Part shown: positions 8,650 to 18,053 of the stretch, piece after piece | Layout: each line of letters opens with the position of its first letter | Numbering within the stretch: position 1 is the first letter of the stretch | Source: Sulfurovum sp. | Lineage (GTDB): Bacteria; Campylobacterota; Campylobacteria; Campylobacterales; Sulfurovaceae | Reading direction: 5' to 3' | Length of the DNA: 64,000 nt | Assembly (NCBI GenBank): GCA_030949725.1 | Contig: JAUZSE010000002.1 | Coordinates: 1-64,000, forward strand | Position numbers and translations under genes: made by a program | The notes under the pieces: model-generated | The model's input: the letters and a program-made list of their open reading frames with translations, nothing else | Told to the model about the DNA's origin: nothing | Databases searched by the model: none

Positions 8650-10379
8650 GTAACCCCCTAAATAACCCCACCAACCCAATATTAAGCAAAGCATCACACA
8701 GCTAAAATAAGCAAAAAACATCACATAAAAAAGTCATTTACTAACCAAGTATAGTAGTAGTTTTAGCTATAATAGCACTATGAAAACAGAGCTTATTGAT
8801 ATAGAAAAACTACAAGAAATCATTATAAATCAAGCTCAAGAAAGCAGTGTTCAAAAAGAACAAATTACTACTCAAGAAAAAAGAATACAAACCCAACAAA
8901 TTGAAATAAATCACCTAAAAGAAAAGATAGATTACCTCATACGTCAACACTTTACCTCCAAAAGTGAAAAACTAAACCCTAACCAACCAACTCTCTTTGA
9001 AGACAATGAAGAGAGTATTGAAGTAGTAGAAGATGAAGAGATTGAAATAACATTCAAAAGAAAGAGAGGTGGAAGAACTTCTCCACCTACTGATATACCA
9101 AGAGTAAGAGTAGAAAGACGATATCAGTGATGATGAGAAGATATGTAGCTGTGGTGATACAATGCACAAGATTAAAGAACTTGTATCAGAACAATACGAT
9201 ATAGTACCTGCAAAATTTCAAGTCATACAAAACGTTAGATTCGTATATGGTTGTAGATGTGGAGAGAAACCAAGCACAACAGCATTGACGACCATTTATC
9301 CTCCCAAAGACACAAGTAACCGCTTCATTCTTAGCAACTATTGCTGTACAAAAGTTTGAAGATGCATTGCCACTGTACAGACAAGCTAAAATTTATAAAA
9401 ATAGATTTGGGGCTCCATTCAATGATACGACACTCTCTAATTGGATGATAAAAGCTTCTGAAAAACTAAAACATTTTAAAGAAAAACTCAAAGAGAGACT
9501 CCTAGAGAATGAATATATACAAGCAGATGAGACGACACTTCAAGTAGTGAATGCACACAAAGGCAAAGCAACAAAAAAATCCTATATATGGCTAGGTGTA
9601 GGAATGGATAAATATAAAATTGTCTATATGCACTATGCCAATAACAGGAGTGCAGTGGCAGCGACCGCACTCCTCGAGGGCTTTAGTGGTTTTCTACAAA
9701 CAGATGGATACGCTGGATATAATGATGTGGTCAAGACAAATGATATGACACATCTAGCTTGCTGGAACCACGCTAGACGAAAGTTTGCAGATATAGTCAA
9801 ATCAGGAGTCAGTGACCCACAAAGTAAGAGTTATGCACAAGAAGCCATAACACTCATACAGAAACTCTATAAAATAGAAAAAGAGATAAAAGATGATCCT
9901 CCTGATAAAAAGTTAATTATCAGAAAAGAGAAATCTCAACCTATCATCAACACTATAAGAGAATGGATTAACACAAAGTTCTATAAAGCACAAGAACTTG
10001 GTGGTGCTATTGCTAAAGCATTTGTGTATCTTAATAATCAATTTCCTAAGCTAAAAGTCTATCTTACTGATGGAAGACTCAATATTGATAATAATGGAGC
10101 AGAAAACCATATAAGACCTATGGTACTTGGTAGAAAGAATTGGTTATTTGCTACTTCTGTGAAAGGTGCTGAGGCTATTGCTACTTGGTACACTATTATA
10201 GAGACTGCTAAGGCTAATGGATTAGAACCCTATCACTACTTGAAGTATCTTATGACTGAGTTTCCTTATTATCAAAGAGATGGTAGGGATATTGAGGCGT
10301 TGTTACCTTGGAATGTAAGTGCTGATGGGATAGTTAGGATTTCTTAGAGGTTGGTTGGTGGGGTTATTGTGGGGGTTAC
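8650..10379 (+). mobile_element. IS66-family element of the ISBst12 type
   Basis: Terminal inverted repeats start GTAACCCCC at both ends and share AATAACCCCACCAACC just inside (8650-8677 against 10353-10379). Only a tnpC-type transposase is present. The 130 bases before it leave no room for tnpA or tnpB, as in ISBst12-type members. IS66 elements normally leave an 8-bp duplication, but the flanks GAATATAG and ATAAAAGA do not match. The element also joins two unrelated gene remnants, which points to a deletion next to it or recombination between copies. Confidence 0.85.
8780..10347 (+). pseudogene. tnpC: IS66-family transposase TnpC, frameshifted
   Basis: Three consecutive frames give one transposase of about 520 residues. 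8780-9130 is the coiled-coil N-terminus (QTQQIEINHLKEKIDYLIRQ), followed by an acidic linker. 9162-9359 is the zinc-binding part, with CSCGDTMHK just upstream in frame and YGCRCGE. 9367-10347 is the DDE domain, with IQADETTLQV, LQTDGYAGYN and the Glu in NNGAENHIRP. In the missing frame the sequence QVTASFLATIAVQKFEDALP bridges the second break. Two single-base indels near 9130 and 9320 account for the breaks. A TATAAT-like box lies about 15 bases before the ATG. The transposase would be inactive unless the breaks are sequencing errors. Confidence 0.82.
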
Positions 10380-11291
10380 ATAAAAGAAATAGAAAGAAAT
10401 GAAAATCTTTCAAAAAATGCTCAAAAGAAGCAAATCAAAGATATTAAAGCACAAGATAATTATCAGGCTTATCCTTTAGTAGAATTTACAACATTTCATC
10501 CAAGTTATCAATATCAAGAATTTATAGAAGGTATTAGTATAGAGGAAAAAGATGGTAATACTTTTTATAAAACTAAAAATGGTATTTTCAAAAAACTAGC
10601 ACGACGAGCTTTAGAAAATAAAGACAAAAACTATGTTTTAATTATTGATGAAATCAATAGAGGAAATATCTCATCAATTTTTGGTGAATTTTTTACTCTC
10701 CTAGAAGATACAAAAAGGGTTTCATCAACAGATGATGAAAATCCTGAAGCAGTTTCAATTACTCTTCCTTACTCACAAGAAAAATTATCGGTTCCTGATA
10801 ATTTATATATTATTGGAACAATGAATACGACAGATAAATCTATCTCTTTACTTGATGTTGCATTAAGAAGAAGGTTTAAATTTATTGCTGTTGAACCAGA
10901 CTATTCTGTATTGAATAATATTGAGAATTTAGATACAGCTAAAATGTTACAATCTATCAATGAACGATTAGCAGTTTTAAAAGGTGAAGATTTTCAAATA
11001 GGTCACTCTTATTTTTTAAAGGTGATTACATTAGAAGATTTACAAGAGATATTTGAATTTAAAATGATACCTCTTTTAAAAGAATATTTTCATGGAGATT
11101 GGGAGAGTATTTGTGCTATTTTAAATCAAGATTTTACAAATATTAGTGATGAAGGTTTATTAATCAATAAATTTACTGTTAATAATAATATTTTCAAAGA
11201 TAATTCAAGATTTTCAGATATAGCAAAAAAGAAAAAAGTATTAACATTAAATTCTAGTTTTACATTAAATGATTTAAAAACAATTATTTAA
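10380..11291 (+). pseudogene. mcrB: McrB-like restriction GTPase, N-terminus lost
   Basis: The frame is open from the edge of the IS66 element. It has the McrB AAA+ signature run: FHPSYQYQEFIEGI, Walker B VLIIDEINRGN, then LPYSQEKLSVPDNLYIIGT, MNTTDKSISLLDVALRRRF with the arginine fingers, and a C-terminal helical part to codon 304. Walker A and the DNA-binding N-terminus are missing, cut off by the element, so it cannot hydrolyse nucleotide. McrB is the motor of the type IV McrBC system that cuts modified DNA; no mcrC remains nearby. Coding quality is good in what is left, so the loss looks recent. Confidence 0.85.
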
Positions 11292-11361
11292 TATATTTCC
11301 AGAATGTAACCATAAAGTACAACTTCAAAGAGGTTCGGGTGATTCTAGAGCTTTAACACAA

Positions 11362-11410
11362 CTAGGTCATTTTCATACAATTCCAAGCAAGAACAAAGCG
11401 AATAAATGTT
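11362..11410 (+). repeat. solo end of the ISAs1-like element
   Basis: Forty-nine bases are identical to the reverse complement of 1227-1275, the promoter-side end of the ISAs1-like element at the window start, including its full inverted repeat. No transposase follows. It marks a former insertion or an imprecise excision. Confidence 0.85.
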
Positions 11411-11447
11411 CCTCGTTCCTCAGCTCCAGCTGTGGAATGCCTATCGG
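11411..11447 (+). repeat. REP-like palindrome 1
   Basis: TTCCTCAGCT CC AGCTGTGGAA (11416-11437) forms a hairpin with one T-T mismatch, followed by TGCCTATCGG. The GCTCCAGC-type core with a GGAA tail matches the general form of REP sequences mobilised by RAYT transposases. Two relatives lie at 12095 and 13677. Confidence 0.5.
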
Positions 11448-11606
11448 TATATGTACTCACCATAATCCTATGGGTCAGCCGTTGAATATACACTTTTTAA
11501 AAATGAGAGATAGCTACTTACTACTTAGCAATAAATACAGTATAAGAAAATAAAGCTATCAAGTACCTTTTTAAAGCTTTTAGGTCAATAAATATTTAAA
11601 CTACAA

Positions 11607-11702
11607 CTAAAAAATATCTACCATTTTCCATTCATTTTTCCATGCAAAATATCCAACTATCACACTCGCTATCAAACCTAAAGCGAATAATGTATCAATC
11701 AT
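11607..11702 (-). CDS. 31-residue membrane peptide coupled to its upstream gene
   Basis: The ATG at 11702 overlaps the stop of the 79-residue gene (ATGATTGA), so translation is likely coupled. The peptide starts MIDTLFALGL and has one hydrophobic segment of about 18 residues, followed by a Trp/Lys-rich tail, YFAWKNEWK. No family is recognised. The pair of small membrane proteins, with tight overlap, suggests a real two-gene unit. Confidence 0.4.
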   Translation of the reverse strand: MIDTLFALGLIASVIVGYFAWKNEWKMVDIF

Positions 11703-11934
11703 CGGTAATTCCTTCTAATTCTTTTTGTATTTTTCCAAATTTTAATAAATTTACAATAATGCCGAATGAAGACAAAATAAATATAAAGAAAACAGCTATT
11801 CTTACAATTGTTTTTTCTTTATCTTTCCGACCATATACCCAACTACCTCCAGAGATAGCCAAAAATATAAACAATTTCTTGTAAATTAAGTCCGCTCGAT
11901 TTACTAATAAATCAATTTTATCTTTTAAATTCAT
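11695..11934 (-). CDS. hypothetical two-helix membrane protein (79 aa)
   Basis: The protein starts MNLKDKIDLLVNRADL with an amphipathic start, then has hydrophobic segments at about residues 20-36 and 44-64 separated by a basic turn (YGRKDKEKT), giving a likely hairpin in the membrane. The C-terminus GKIQKELEGITDD is charged. I recognise no family. Upstream of 11934 there is only non-coding sequence with a REP-like palindrome, so it appears self-standing with the 31-residue frame downstream. Confidence 0.5.
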   Translation of the reverse strand: MNLKDKIDLLVNRADLIYKKLFIFLAISGGSWVYGRKDKEKTIVRIAVFFIFILSSFGIIVNLLKFGKIQKELEGITDD

Positions 11935-12094
11935 AAAATGAGTATAACATAATTTTCATCATTCCTAAGATTTTAAAACCTTAGAAAACCTAGCTTCAGA
12001 TAACAAACCACTAATCATTGCAACGCCTAAAAATATAAGAAACCAAAGCAGACGATATATCCATATGATGAAACGCATAAAGGTCAAGTCTCTC

Positions 12095-12125
12095 TCAACA
12101 GCTCCAGCTGTTGAACCCCTATCAG
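12095..12125 (+). repeat. REP-like palindrome 2
   Basis: TCAACAGCT CC AGCTGTTGA (12095-12114) is a perfect 9-bp inverted repeat with a CC loop, followed by ACCCCTATCAG. Core and tail match palindrome 1, while the outer stem has different but compensating bases, which implies selection on the hairpin. Confidence 0.5.
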
Positions 12126-12174
12126 AGTTCAAACAACAAAACCAAACTCATATAATAAACAATCCTATACTAAC

Positions 12175-13616
12175 AACACCTTAGCCAAAAAACCCCTCTA
12201 ACCCACCCTCTCATGGGGGTGAATAGCCCCTAAATTCGCAATCTTAATGGATACCTTCTGAATTAAATACTCGTTAGCTAAATGCGGAAGTAATTTAAAT
12301 ACTTCTTTGACGTATTTAATCCCGTGATAGTGGGCTTTTAGGTCAAGAATACTCATCTCTTTCATAGTAGAGTTTTGACGTAATCCATGAGAGAAATTGA
12401 CCATAAAAGTAGAGATTTGCCCAATTATGGATAGGTGTTTTTTAATATTCATAAAATCCTCCATTCCCCAATATTGTTTGGCATCTCGGAAGACAAATTC
12501 AATCTGAAAACGAAGTGAATAGTAATCAATAATCTTTTCATAGTCTAATGTCAAATCTGTAGAGAAGAGATTTACATGAGCAATTTTACCTGTGCTTAAA
12601 TTTATCTTTTGAATAATCACAACATTGAGCCTATCTGCAAACTTACGATGTAGCATTTCCATTTGATAAATTCTTGTTTGGATATTCTTATCTTCGTCTA
12701 TGGTATCTGATTTTAGATAGGGTTCTGGAAGATTATCATAGTCAATAGCATCTCCATATTTCCTAGGAGATCCTCTTCCTGCATACTCTCCACTATAAGG
12801 AAATAGCAGTGCAGAGTTTTTGAAGTTTAGAAATGATATGTAATCCACATTGCCTCACCATTTGTACAGCAGGATTATTTCCAAATGCTCCATCAAAGAC
12901 AAAATAAACAATATCAATATGCTTGTCAATCCGTTTAAGTGCCTTATTTACGGACTCTTGGACAAATTTAAGATAGGGAGAGAGTTCAATATCTTTTTAT
13001 CTTGATTCCCACTGCCTACAGGTCTTCCAACTTTACCATCTTCTTTTTCTTACTCTTCTTTACACTTTTGTCTTTGATACAACCTTCTTTTTTCTCTCGA
13101 ACTATTTGTTGTGTACTTAGTGGATAAGCTTTTCTTGTTTCTACACTTATCAAGGAAAGATTGAGAAATGCCAAACTTTGTATCACTTGGTTTTGGATAG
13201 AAGAATAAAACCTATCTATCCCATAAGTATGCTTCCCACTTTTGCTTACTACTACTTCATCTCCACCCAAAGATAGACTGAACCCTTTTTTGTTAAATGC
13301 GTTTTGATAAACATCCAATTGATTTCTTCCCAATTTATCTTTGAATGAAAGAAGCGTGTGATAGTTCGATAACTCCCTCCTTTTTCACTCCATCTACTTA
13401 ATCCTAACATAGTAATCCGTCCTCGCATTGAGAGCAAGGCTTGGATGATGATTTGTAGTTGTTTATGCTTGTTTTTTTACAATTATAGGTGCGATACATC
13501 TTAAGAGTGTTATAATTTCTGTCATGGGATAACTTTATGTTTTTTTGGTTTAAAATTATAGTAGTTGTCTCATGGCTTTGGCTTATATTTTGTTTTTATT
13601 TTTGGCTAAGGTGTTG
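12175..13616 (-). mobile_element. IS4-like element, copy 1
   Basis: The ends are CAACACCTTAGCC at 12175 and its complement ending at 13616. The 7-bp sequence ATACTAA flanks it at 12168-12174 and 13617-13623. Length is 1442 bp. A nearly identical copy in plus orientation is at 57260-58708. This copy is degenerate, with several base losses in homopolymers relative to copy 2. Confidence 0.88.
12198..13525 (-). pseudogene. IS4-like transposase, multiply frameshifted
   Basis: This is the same protein as in copy 2 at 57351-58684, broken by at least four indels. The start is MTEIITLLRCIAP (ATG at 13525). A base is missing from the A run near 13480, another in YLLGGDE near 13268 (CTTT against CTTTT), a frame change follows the poly-Lys region, and two A residues are missing near 12820. 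Catalytic parts remain recognisable, including the second Asp region and the Y-2-R-3-E-6-K signature in [15 protein letters not shown]. It cannot be expressed as a whole. Confidence 0.85.
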
Positions 13617-14087
13617 ATACTAAAGATGATAACTCTGTAAAAAAAGAAGCGTATAAAGAACCAAGGTCTGATAGTGAGTTCAGTATCTGGAGCTACTGAA
13701 CTAGTAAATCCCCCTTACCTATTCTCTACGTCTCAAAAACTAATAGACTCTTATTCACAATCACATGAAGAAAGAACCCGTCCGACATTGATAGTAACCC
13801 TATACTTACAATATAATTATCATAACACATTCCCCATTCAAGGCAAAAAAAAAGCTATAATCTCCCGTACCCTTTTTCGGTAAATGGGGTAGTGTTCTTC
13901 TTTTCTTTTGAGTGGGTGGGCTTGAAGCTACGATGCTTTGGCATAGGTAGGGTTATCTCATTTGAAAGGGTACGATATGGAAATTTATTTTTCAGTAATC
14001 GCATTGATTCTGAAGAAAGTTAGAATTTCTTCAGATATCGATGTACCCTTTCCATAATTGTACACTATAAACTTTAAAATAAAACTC
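13617..14087. other. non-coding stretch with long inverted repeat
   Basis: No convincing gene. It holds one side of the IS4 target duplication, a REP-like palindrome (13677-13702), and a long broken hairpin. In the hairpin, GAAAGGGTACGATAT (13964-13978) pairs with ATATCGATGTACCCTTTC (14035-14052), and TCTGAAGAAA (14009-14018) pairs with TTTCTTCAGA (14026-14035). The hairpin lies just after the cytochrome stop and may serve as its terminator. Confidence 0.6.
13669..13702 (-). repeat. REP-like palindrome 3
   Basis: On the minus strand it reads AGTTCAGT AGCTCCAG ATACTGAACT, followed by CACTATCAG. The arms AGTTCAGTA and TACTGAACT are complementary. It shares the AGCTCCAG centre and CTATCAG tail with palindromes 1 and 2 but is more diverged. 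Confidence 0.4.
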
Positions 14088-16472
14088 CTATTTCTTCCTC
14101 CACAAAAACCAAACCCCAGCACCCAACAAAAACAATCCACCCAATACCTGCACCCAAGCAGAGAGTAACAAACTTTTATTGACAATGGTTTTATGCATAT
14201 CGTTATCTATCTTTACCCCTGCATACTTCGCTGTATGCACCATTATAGAAACAGCTAAGTCTTCATTTGGCATCTCCTGGTGACAACTTAGACAAGCTCC
14301 AGATCTATCCAGCTTGTCTCTTGTTTCATTGTCTAATGCTTGTGAAAGTCTCCAGTGGTTTCCTACGGTTTGGACTTGTGTGCCATTTTCATCTAGCATG
14401 ACCGAAAAGTCATGCTTGAGGTTAGGAATGGCTGGTATTTGCTCGTCTACACCTTTTACCAACAGTGTTTTATCTGCACGCATGAGGTCAACGATGGTTG
14501 TTTTACTTTGATCTGCAAAGTATTTACCACCATTGATACCTTTTCCTTGTGCCTTTAAGCTCGTATGACAAGATTCACAAGTACGTGACTCTTTACTCAC
14601 GGTATGTGGCTGTACAGGAGACATCACTATGGAGTTTACCCCATCTGCAGGTACATCTACTGTACCATTATTTTCTACACCTTTGAGTTTGAAGATGTGA
14701 TTTTGCAAGAGCATATTACCGTCTTTGCCAATCACCGTCAATGTCACTTGACAGCCTGGAATCGTAGGAGAGATACGTCCTTCTCCATTTTGGCTGAGAG
14801 CTGGGTCTTCCCAACGTAAATAAGAACGTGTTTCAGTGACTTTACCATCAACCAAAAAGTCTTTGAGTGTGTCAACTTCTCCTGTTTTACCATTGACATG
14901 GTGTTTGGAAGCTGCCAGATAGTCAGGGTTTTGTTTACCACCAGAGTAGTCTACTTTCACATGACAACCATAACACTGTGGTGCCCATGTGGCATGACAA
15001 GTATAACACTCTAGCTTATCGGTATGGGCTTGTATCTGATCCATCGCCACTAACCCCTCTTTTGAGATTTTGTTCTCTTTTTTCAGTAATTTTAGAGGTT
15101 TTAGTTCAATGTCTTTTCCAGAAGCCAAATGCATCATAATCTTGTTGCCATGACGTACCGCTTTGGTAAGAGGATTTCCACGAGCTGAAAGTAAAAATCC
15201 ATCTCCTCTATCGGCAGGTATAGCCCCTTGTTTCAAATATGCTGCTAAGGTTTTAGTCGTCCCTCTACCTTTGCCCGTTTTGGGTGTGGTTGCAAACTCA
15301 TCTGAATATCCTAAAGGAAGTTCCCACGGGTAGTGCTTGGTAGTACCATGACAATCTTGACACTCTATTTCCACTGCACCTAGGTTTGCTCCTCTAAAGA
15401 AACCGTCTCCATGCATATCATTGGACGTATGACAATCTTGACAAAGCATCCCTTTACTATAATGTATGTCTTCTGTTAAATGTAAATAACGTTTTGTATG
15501 TAACTTGGGCTGCCCATTACCCTCATCATCAAAACTGGCTTGGTATTCCGTTTCCATAAGCCCTTGGTAAGACACACCTATACGTTTCCCTCTGTTATGA
15601 CAAGTCGTACATGTTTCTACTGGTATTCCAGAATAATTTATGTCATGTACATTTACCTTGACTTCACGTGATGACTGTATGGCATGCACCAACATATGCC
15701 CATCTTCTTTTTTCGAGATACTTTTATCATCTCCTTCATACAGTCCTGCATTGGAGTAAGGCACGTGACAAGAGGCACATCCTATGCCACGATAGTCCCC
15801 TCGCCTTTTACGTCCTTGTCCTCCTGTATGACAACGAAGACACTCTTGACGTAAGTATGTATAGACAGAAAGTGTTGGGTCAAGTTCAACTTCTTCAGCC
15901 GTAGGAGCGGCTGGTAGTTCAATAGTCTCATCTAAAAAACCTTGGGGTTCGAGTTTTTTGAGTGCTTCCATGTAGTTTTGGTAGCTTTGTGTTCCCAAAC
16001 GCTTATGAGGGTCAGGAGATTTACCACCAAAATTGGTGTACGTATGTTTGTATCCCTCTTTGGCACCAAACCCCCACAATGCCCCATGAATCTTCCCTTG
16101 TTCTGTTGCCATAAGATTATTTTCTTGTGCTGATACCTGATTGGGGTGACACATACCACAAGTGTTTTCATTGATCCATGGACTGGCAGGATAAGGATAA
16201 AAAGCTTTAGGGCCATCATGTGATTTAAAGTAGCTGAGTGTACCTGTGTGTGCTTCATCTTTCGTCTTTGCTTCAGGATTACCACCATGACAGATGATAC
16301 AATCATTGCCTTTGGCTCCTGCCTCGTCTGCCTTTTGTAAAATGGCTTGCATCATACCAGAGTTTTTATCACGAATATCTTTAATACCCTCATGGCAAAC
16401 AATACACTCATTTTGTACCTGAGGAAATGCAAATGCAACTACCATGCTACATAAAACTATAATTTTTAGCAT
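14088..16472 (-). CDS. membrane-anchored dodecahaem cytochrome c
   Basis: A 794-residue protein with an N-terminal signal peptide (hydrophobic residues 3-16) and twelve CxxCH haem c sites: CIVCH, CIICH, CGMCH, CLRCH, CASCH, CTTCH, two CQDCH, CYTCH, CYGCH, CESCH and CLSCH. A single C-terminal helix (about 768-788, AWVQVLGGLFLLGAGVWFLW) with a basic end would hold it in the inner membrane facing the periplasm. Sites 1-8 lie in the first half. A stretch of about 170 residues without haem separates sites 10 and 11, and may be a beta-rich domain. It looks like a respiratory electron carrier or reductase. I cannot assign a substrate, and it lacks the pattern of hydroxylamine oxidoreductase or NrfA. 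It stands alone, divergent from the SurA-like gene. Confidence 0.85.
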   Translation of the reverse strand: MLKIIVLCSMVVAFAFPQVQNECIVCHEGIKDIRDKNSGMMQAILQKADEAGAKGNDCIICHGGNPEAKTKDEAHTGTLSYFKSHDGPKAFYPYPASPWINENTCGMCHPNQVSAQENNLMATEQGKIHGALWGFGAKEGYKHTYTNFGGKSPDPHKRLGTQSYQNYMEALKKLEPQGFLDETIELPAAPTAEEVELDPTLSVYTYLRQECLRCHTGGQGRKRRGDYRGIGCASCHVPYSNAGLYEGDDKSISKKEDGHMLVHAIQSSREVKVNVHDINYSGIPVETCTTCHNRGKRIGVSYQGLMETEYQASFDDEGNGQPKLHTKRYLHLTEDIHYSKGMLCQDCHTSNDMHGDGFFRGANLGAVEIECQDCHGTTKHYPWELPLGYSDEFATTPKTGKGRGTTKTLAAYLKQGAIPADRGDGFLLSARGNPLTKAVRHGNKIMMHLASGKDIELKPLKLLKKENKISKEGLVAMDQIQAHTDKLECYTCHATWAPQCYGCHVKVDYSGGKQNPDYLAASKHHVNGKTGEVDTLKDFLVDGKVTETRSYLRWEDPALSQNGEGRISPTIPGCQVTLTVIGKDGNMLLQNHIFKLKGVENNGTVDVPADGVNSIVMSPVQPHTVSKESRTCESCHTSLKAQGKGINGGKYFADQSKTTIVDLMRADKTLLVKGVDEQIPAIPNLKHDFSVMLDENGTQVQTVGNHWRLSQALDNETRDKLDRSGACLSCHQEMPNEDLAVSIMVHTAKYAGVKIDNDMHKTIVNKSLLLSAWVQVLGGLFLLGAGVWFLWRKK

Positions 16473-16584
16473 ATATTTTACCTTTATCTTATAAAAATTT
16501 ATTATATCCTAAATGGTGTAATTCATATTAAATTTACGCAATTATGCTATAATTTTTTTACTTTATTACGAAATGGATACCCGC

Positions 16585-17400
16585 ATGAAAAAACTTGTTC
16601 TACTTAGCGTGATTACCTTACTTACATTTTCATATAGTAAAATGATTGATGGCATTGCAATTATTGTTGAAGGCGAACCTGTTACCATAGCTGAAATACG
16701 TGCGGTACAAAAACAATTACAAGTTTCTAAAAAAGAAGCCACAGACCTGCTTATTCAAGACCGACTACAAAAATCAGCGATGAGAGATATTAAAATTGAT
16801 GAAAAGTCTATCGATGCAAAAGTAGCAGGGATTGCGGCACAAAATAATCTTACTATTCCCAAAATGCAAAAAATATTACAGCAACAAGGGACATCTTGGA
16901 ATAAATATCGTTCAAGTATTAGAGAGGCTATAAAAAAAGAAAAATTTTATCAAGAAAAAGTAGTAAACAAGATCCCTAACCCAAGCGATGATGAATTAAA
17001 GCTTTTTTATAACAATCATAAAAATGAATTTATCTTACCTAAAACAATCCATATGATTGAATACTCAGCAAAATCGGAAGCGAGTATGAAAAAGTTTCTA
17101 GGCACTAAAAATAAAAAGGGTATAAAAAGCCGTTCCGTTACAAAATCATCCAAAGACTTGAATCCTGCTCTTCTTCGCAGTATTTTACAAACCCAAGACG
17201 GTTCCTTTACCCGTCCTCTCAATGCTGGAGACAGATACATCAGCTACAAAGTACTCTCAAAACAGGGAGAAATCAACATGCCTTTCGAGACATCCAAAGG
17301 TGCCGTTGCCGCAAGATGGAAACAACAACAGCAAGGCAAAGCACTCAAAGACTATTTTGAAAAACTAAAAACAAACGCAGACATACAAATAATACGCTAA
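16585..17400 (+). CDS. SurA-like periplasmic peptidyl-prolyl isomerase/chaperone
   Basis: Signal peptide MKKLVLLSVITLLTFSYS, then a SurA N-terminal domain (IDGIAIIVEGEPVTIAEI), the usual opening of this family, with long helices to about residue 140. A short parvulin-like region follows, starting LPKTIHMIEYS and ending with IQTQDGSF-type and YISYKVL strands. The product is about 270 residues, short for SurA (about 430) and close to epsilon PEB4/SurA-like proteins. Role: folding of outer-membrane and periplasmic proteins. I prefer the ATG at 16585 over 16573 because it gives a normal signal peptide; neither has a clear Shine-Dalgarno. dcd follows 14 bases later. Confidence 0.78.
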   Translation: MKKLVLLSVITLLTFSYSKMIDGIAIIVEGEPVTIAEIRAVQKQLQVSKKEATDLLIQDRLQKSAMRDIKIDEKSIDAKVAGIAAQNNLTIPKMQKILQQQGTSWNKYRSSIREAIKKEKFYQEKVVNKIPNPSDDELKLFYNNHKNEFILPKTIHMIEYSAKSEASMKKFLGTKNKKGIKSRSVTKSSKDLNPALLRSILQTQDGSFTRPLNAGDRYISYKVLSKQGEINMPFETSKGAVAARWKQQQQGKALKDYFEKLKTNADIQIIR

Positions 17401-17414
17401 ATTAAAGGACAACT

Positions 17415-17980
17415 ATGGGACTCAAACCAGATAAATGGATACGTGAAAAATCAATCAATGAAGACATGATAACCCCTTTTTGTGAAGGACTTGTGGGAGA
17501 AGGCGTGGTTAGTTACGGATTAAGCTCTTATGGTTATGATATTCGTGTGACAGATGAATTTAAAATCTTTACAAACATTAATGCTGAAGTCGTTGATCCT
17601 AAAGATTTTAACGAAAACAATGTTGTAGACTTCAAAGGTGACGTGTGTATCGTCCCTCCTAACTCTTTTGCTCTTGCAAGGACGGTAGAGTACTTTAAAA
17701 TGCCCAGTGACACTTTGGCTATCTGTCTTGGAAAAAGTACCTATGCACGTTGTGGTATCATCGTTAATGTCACTCCGTTTGAGCCAGGCTTTGAAGGGCA
17801 TATCACGATAGAGATTTCAAATACAACCCCTCTTCCTGCCAAAATATATGCCAATGAAGGTATCGCACAGGTACTCTTTTTCAAGGCGATGAAGCATGTG
17901 AAGTTACCTATTCTGACAGAAAAGGTAAATACCAAAGTCAAACAGGCATTACGCTTCCTAGGATTTTGAAAAAAAGCTAA
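17415..17980 (+). CDS. dcd: dCTP deaminase, C-terminal frameshift
   Basis: Converts dCTP to dUTP for thymidylate synthesis. The N-terminal and core motifs are intact: [55 protein letters not shown] with the catalytic-site Ser/Arg, and the catalytic Glu in [11 protein letters not shown]. After LFFK the frame shifts. The +1 frame reads [20 protein letters not shown] and then [11 protein letters not shown] to a TAA at 17978-17980, exactly the family C-terminus. A single base is therefore missing near 17885. The gene is important for nucleotide balance, so a sequencing indel is the likelier cause. Without correction the frame would end at 17969 with an aberrant tail. AAAGGACA precedes the ATG. 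Confidence 0.92.
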
Positions 17981-18053
17981 TGCCCCATTGCAAACCCTTT
18001 TTCCAAACTTTTGTGTTACAATGCAAAAAATCCCTTATATAAAGTAAGTATGA

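Noticed and set aside
13674..13883. 69-codon plus-strand frame
   Set aside because: It starts within a palindrome, has no ribosome site and poor codon use, and resembles no protein.
14088..16472. Hydroxylamine oxidoreductase or nitrite reductase identity for the dodecahaem cytochrome
   Set aside because: There are too many haems, there is no CxxCK catalytic site, and the active-site pattern of those families is not visible.
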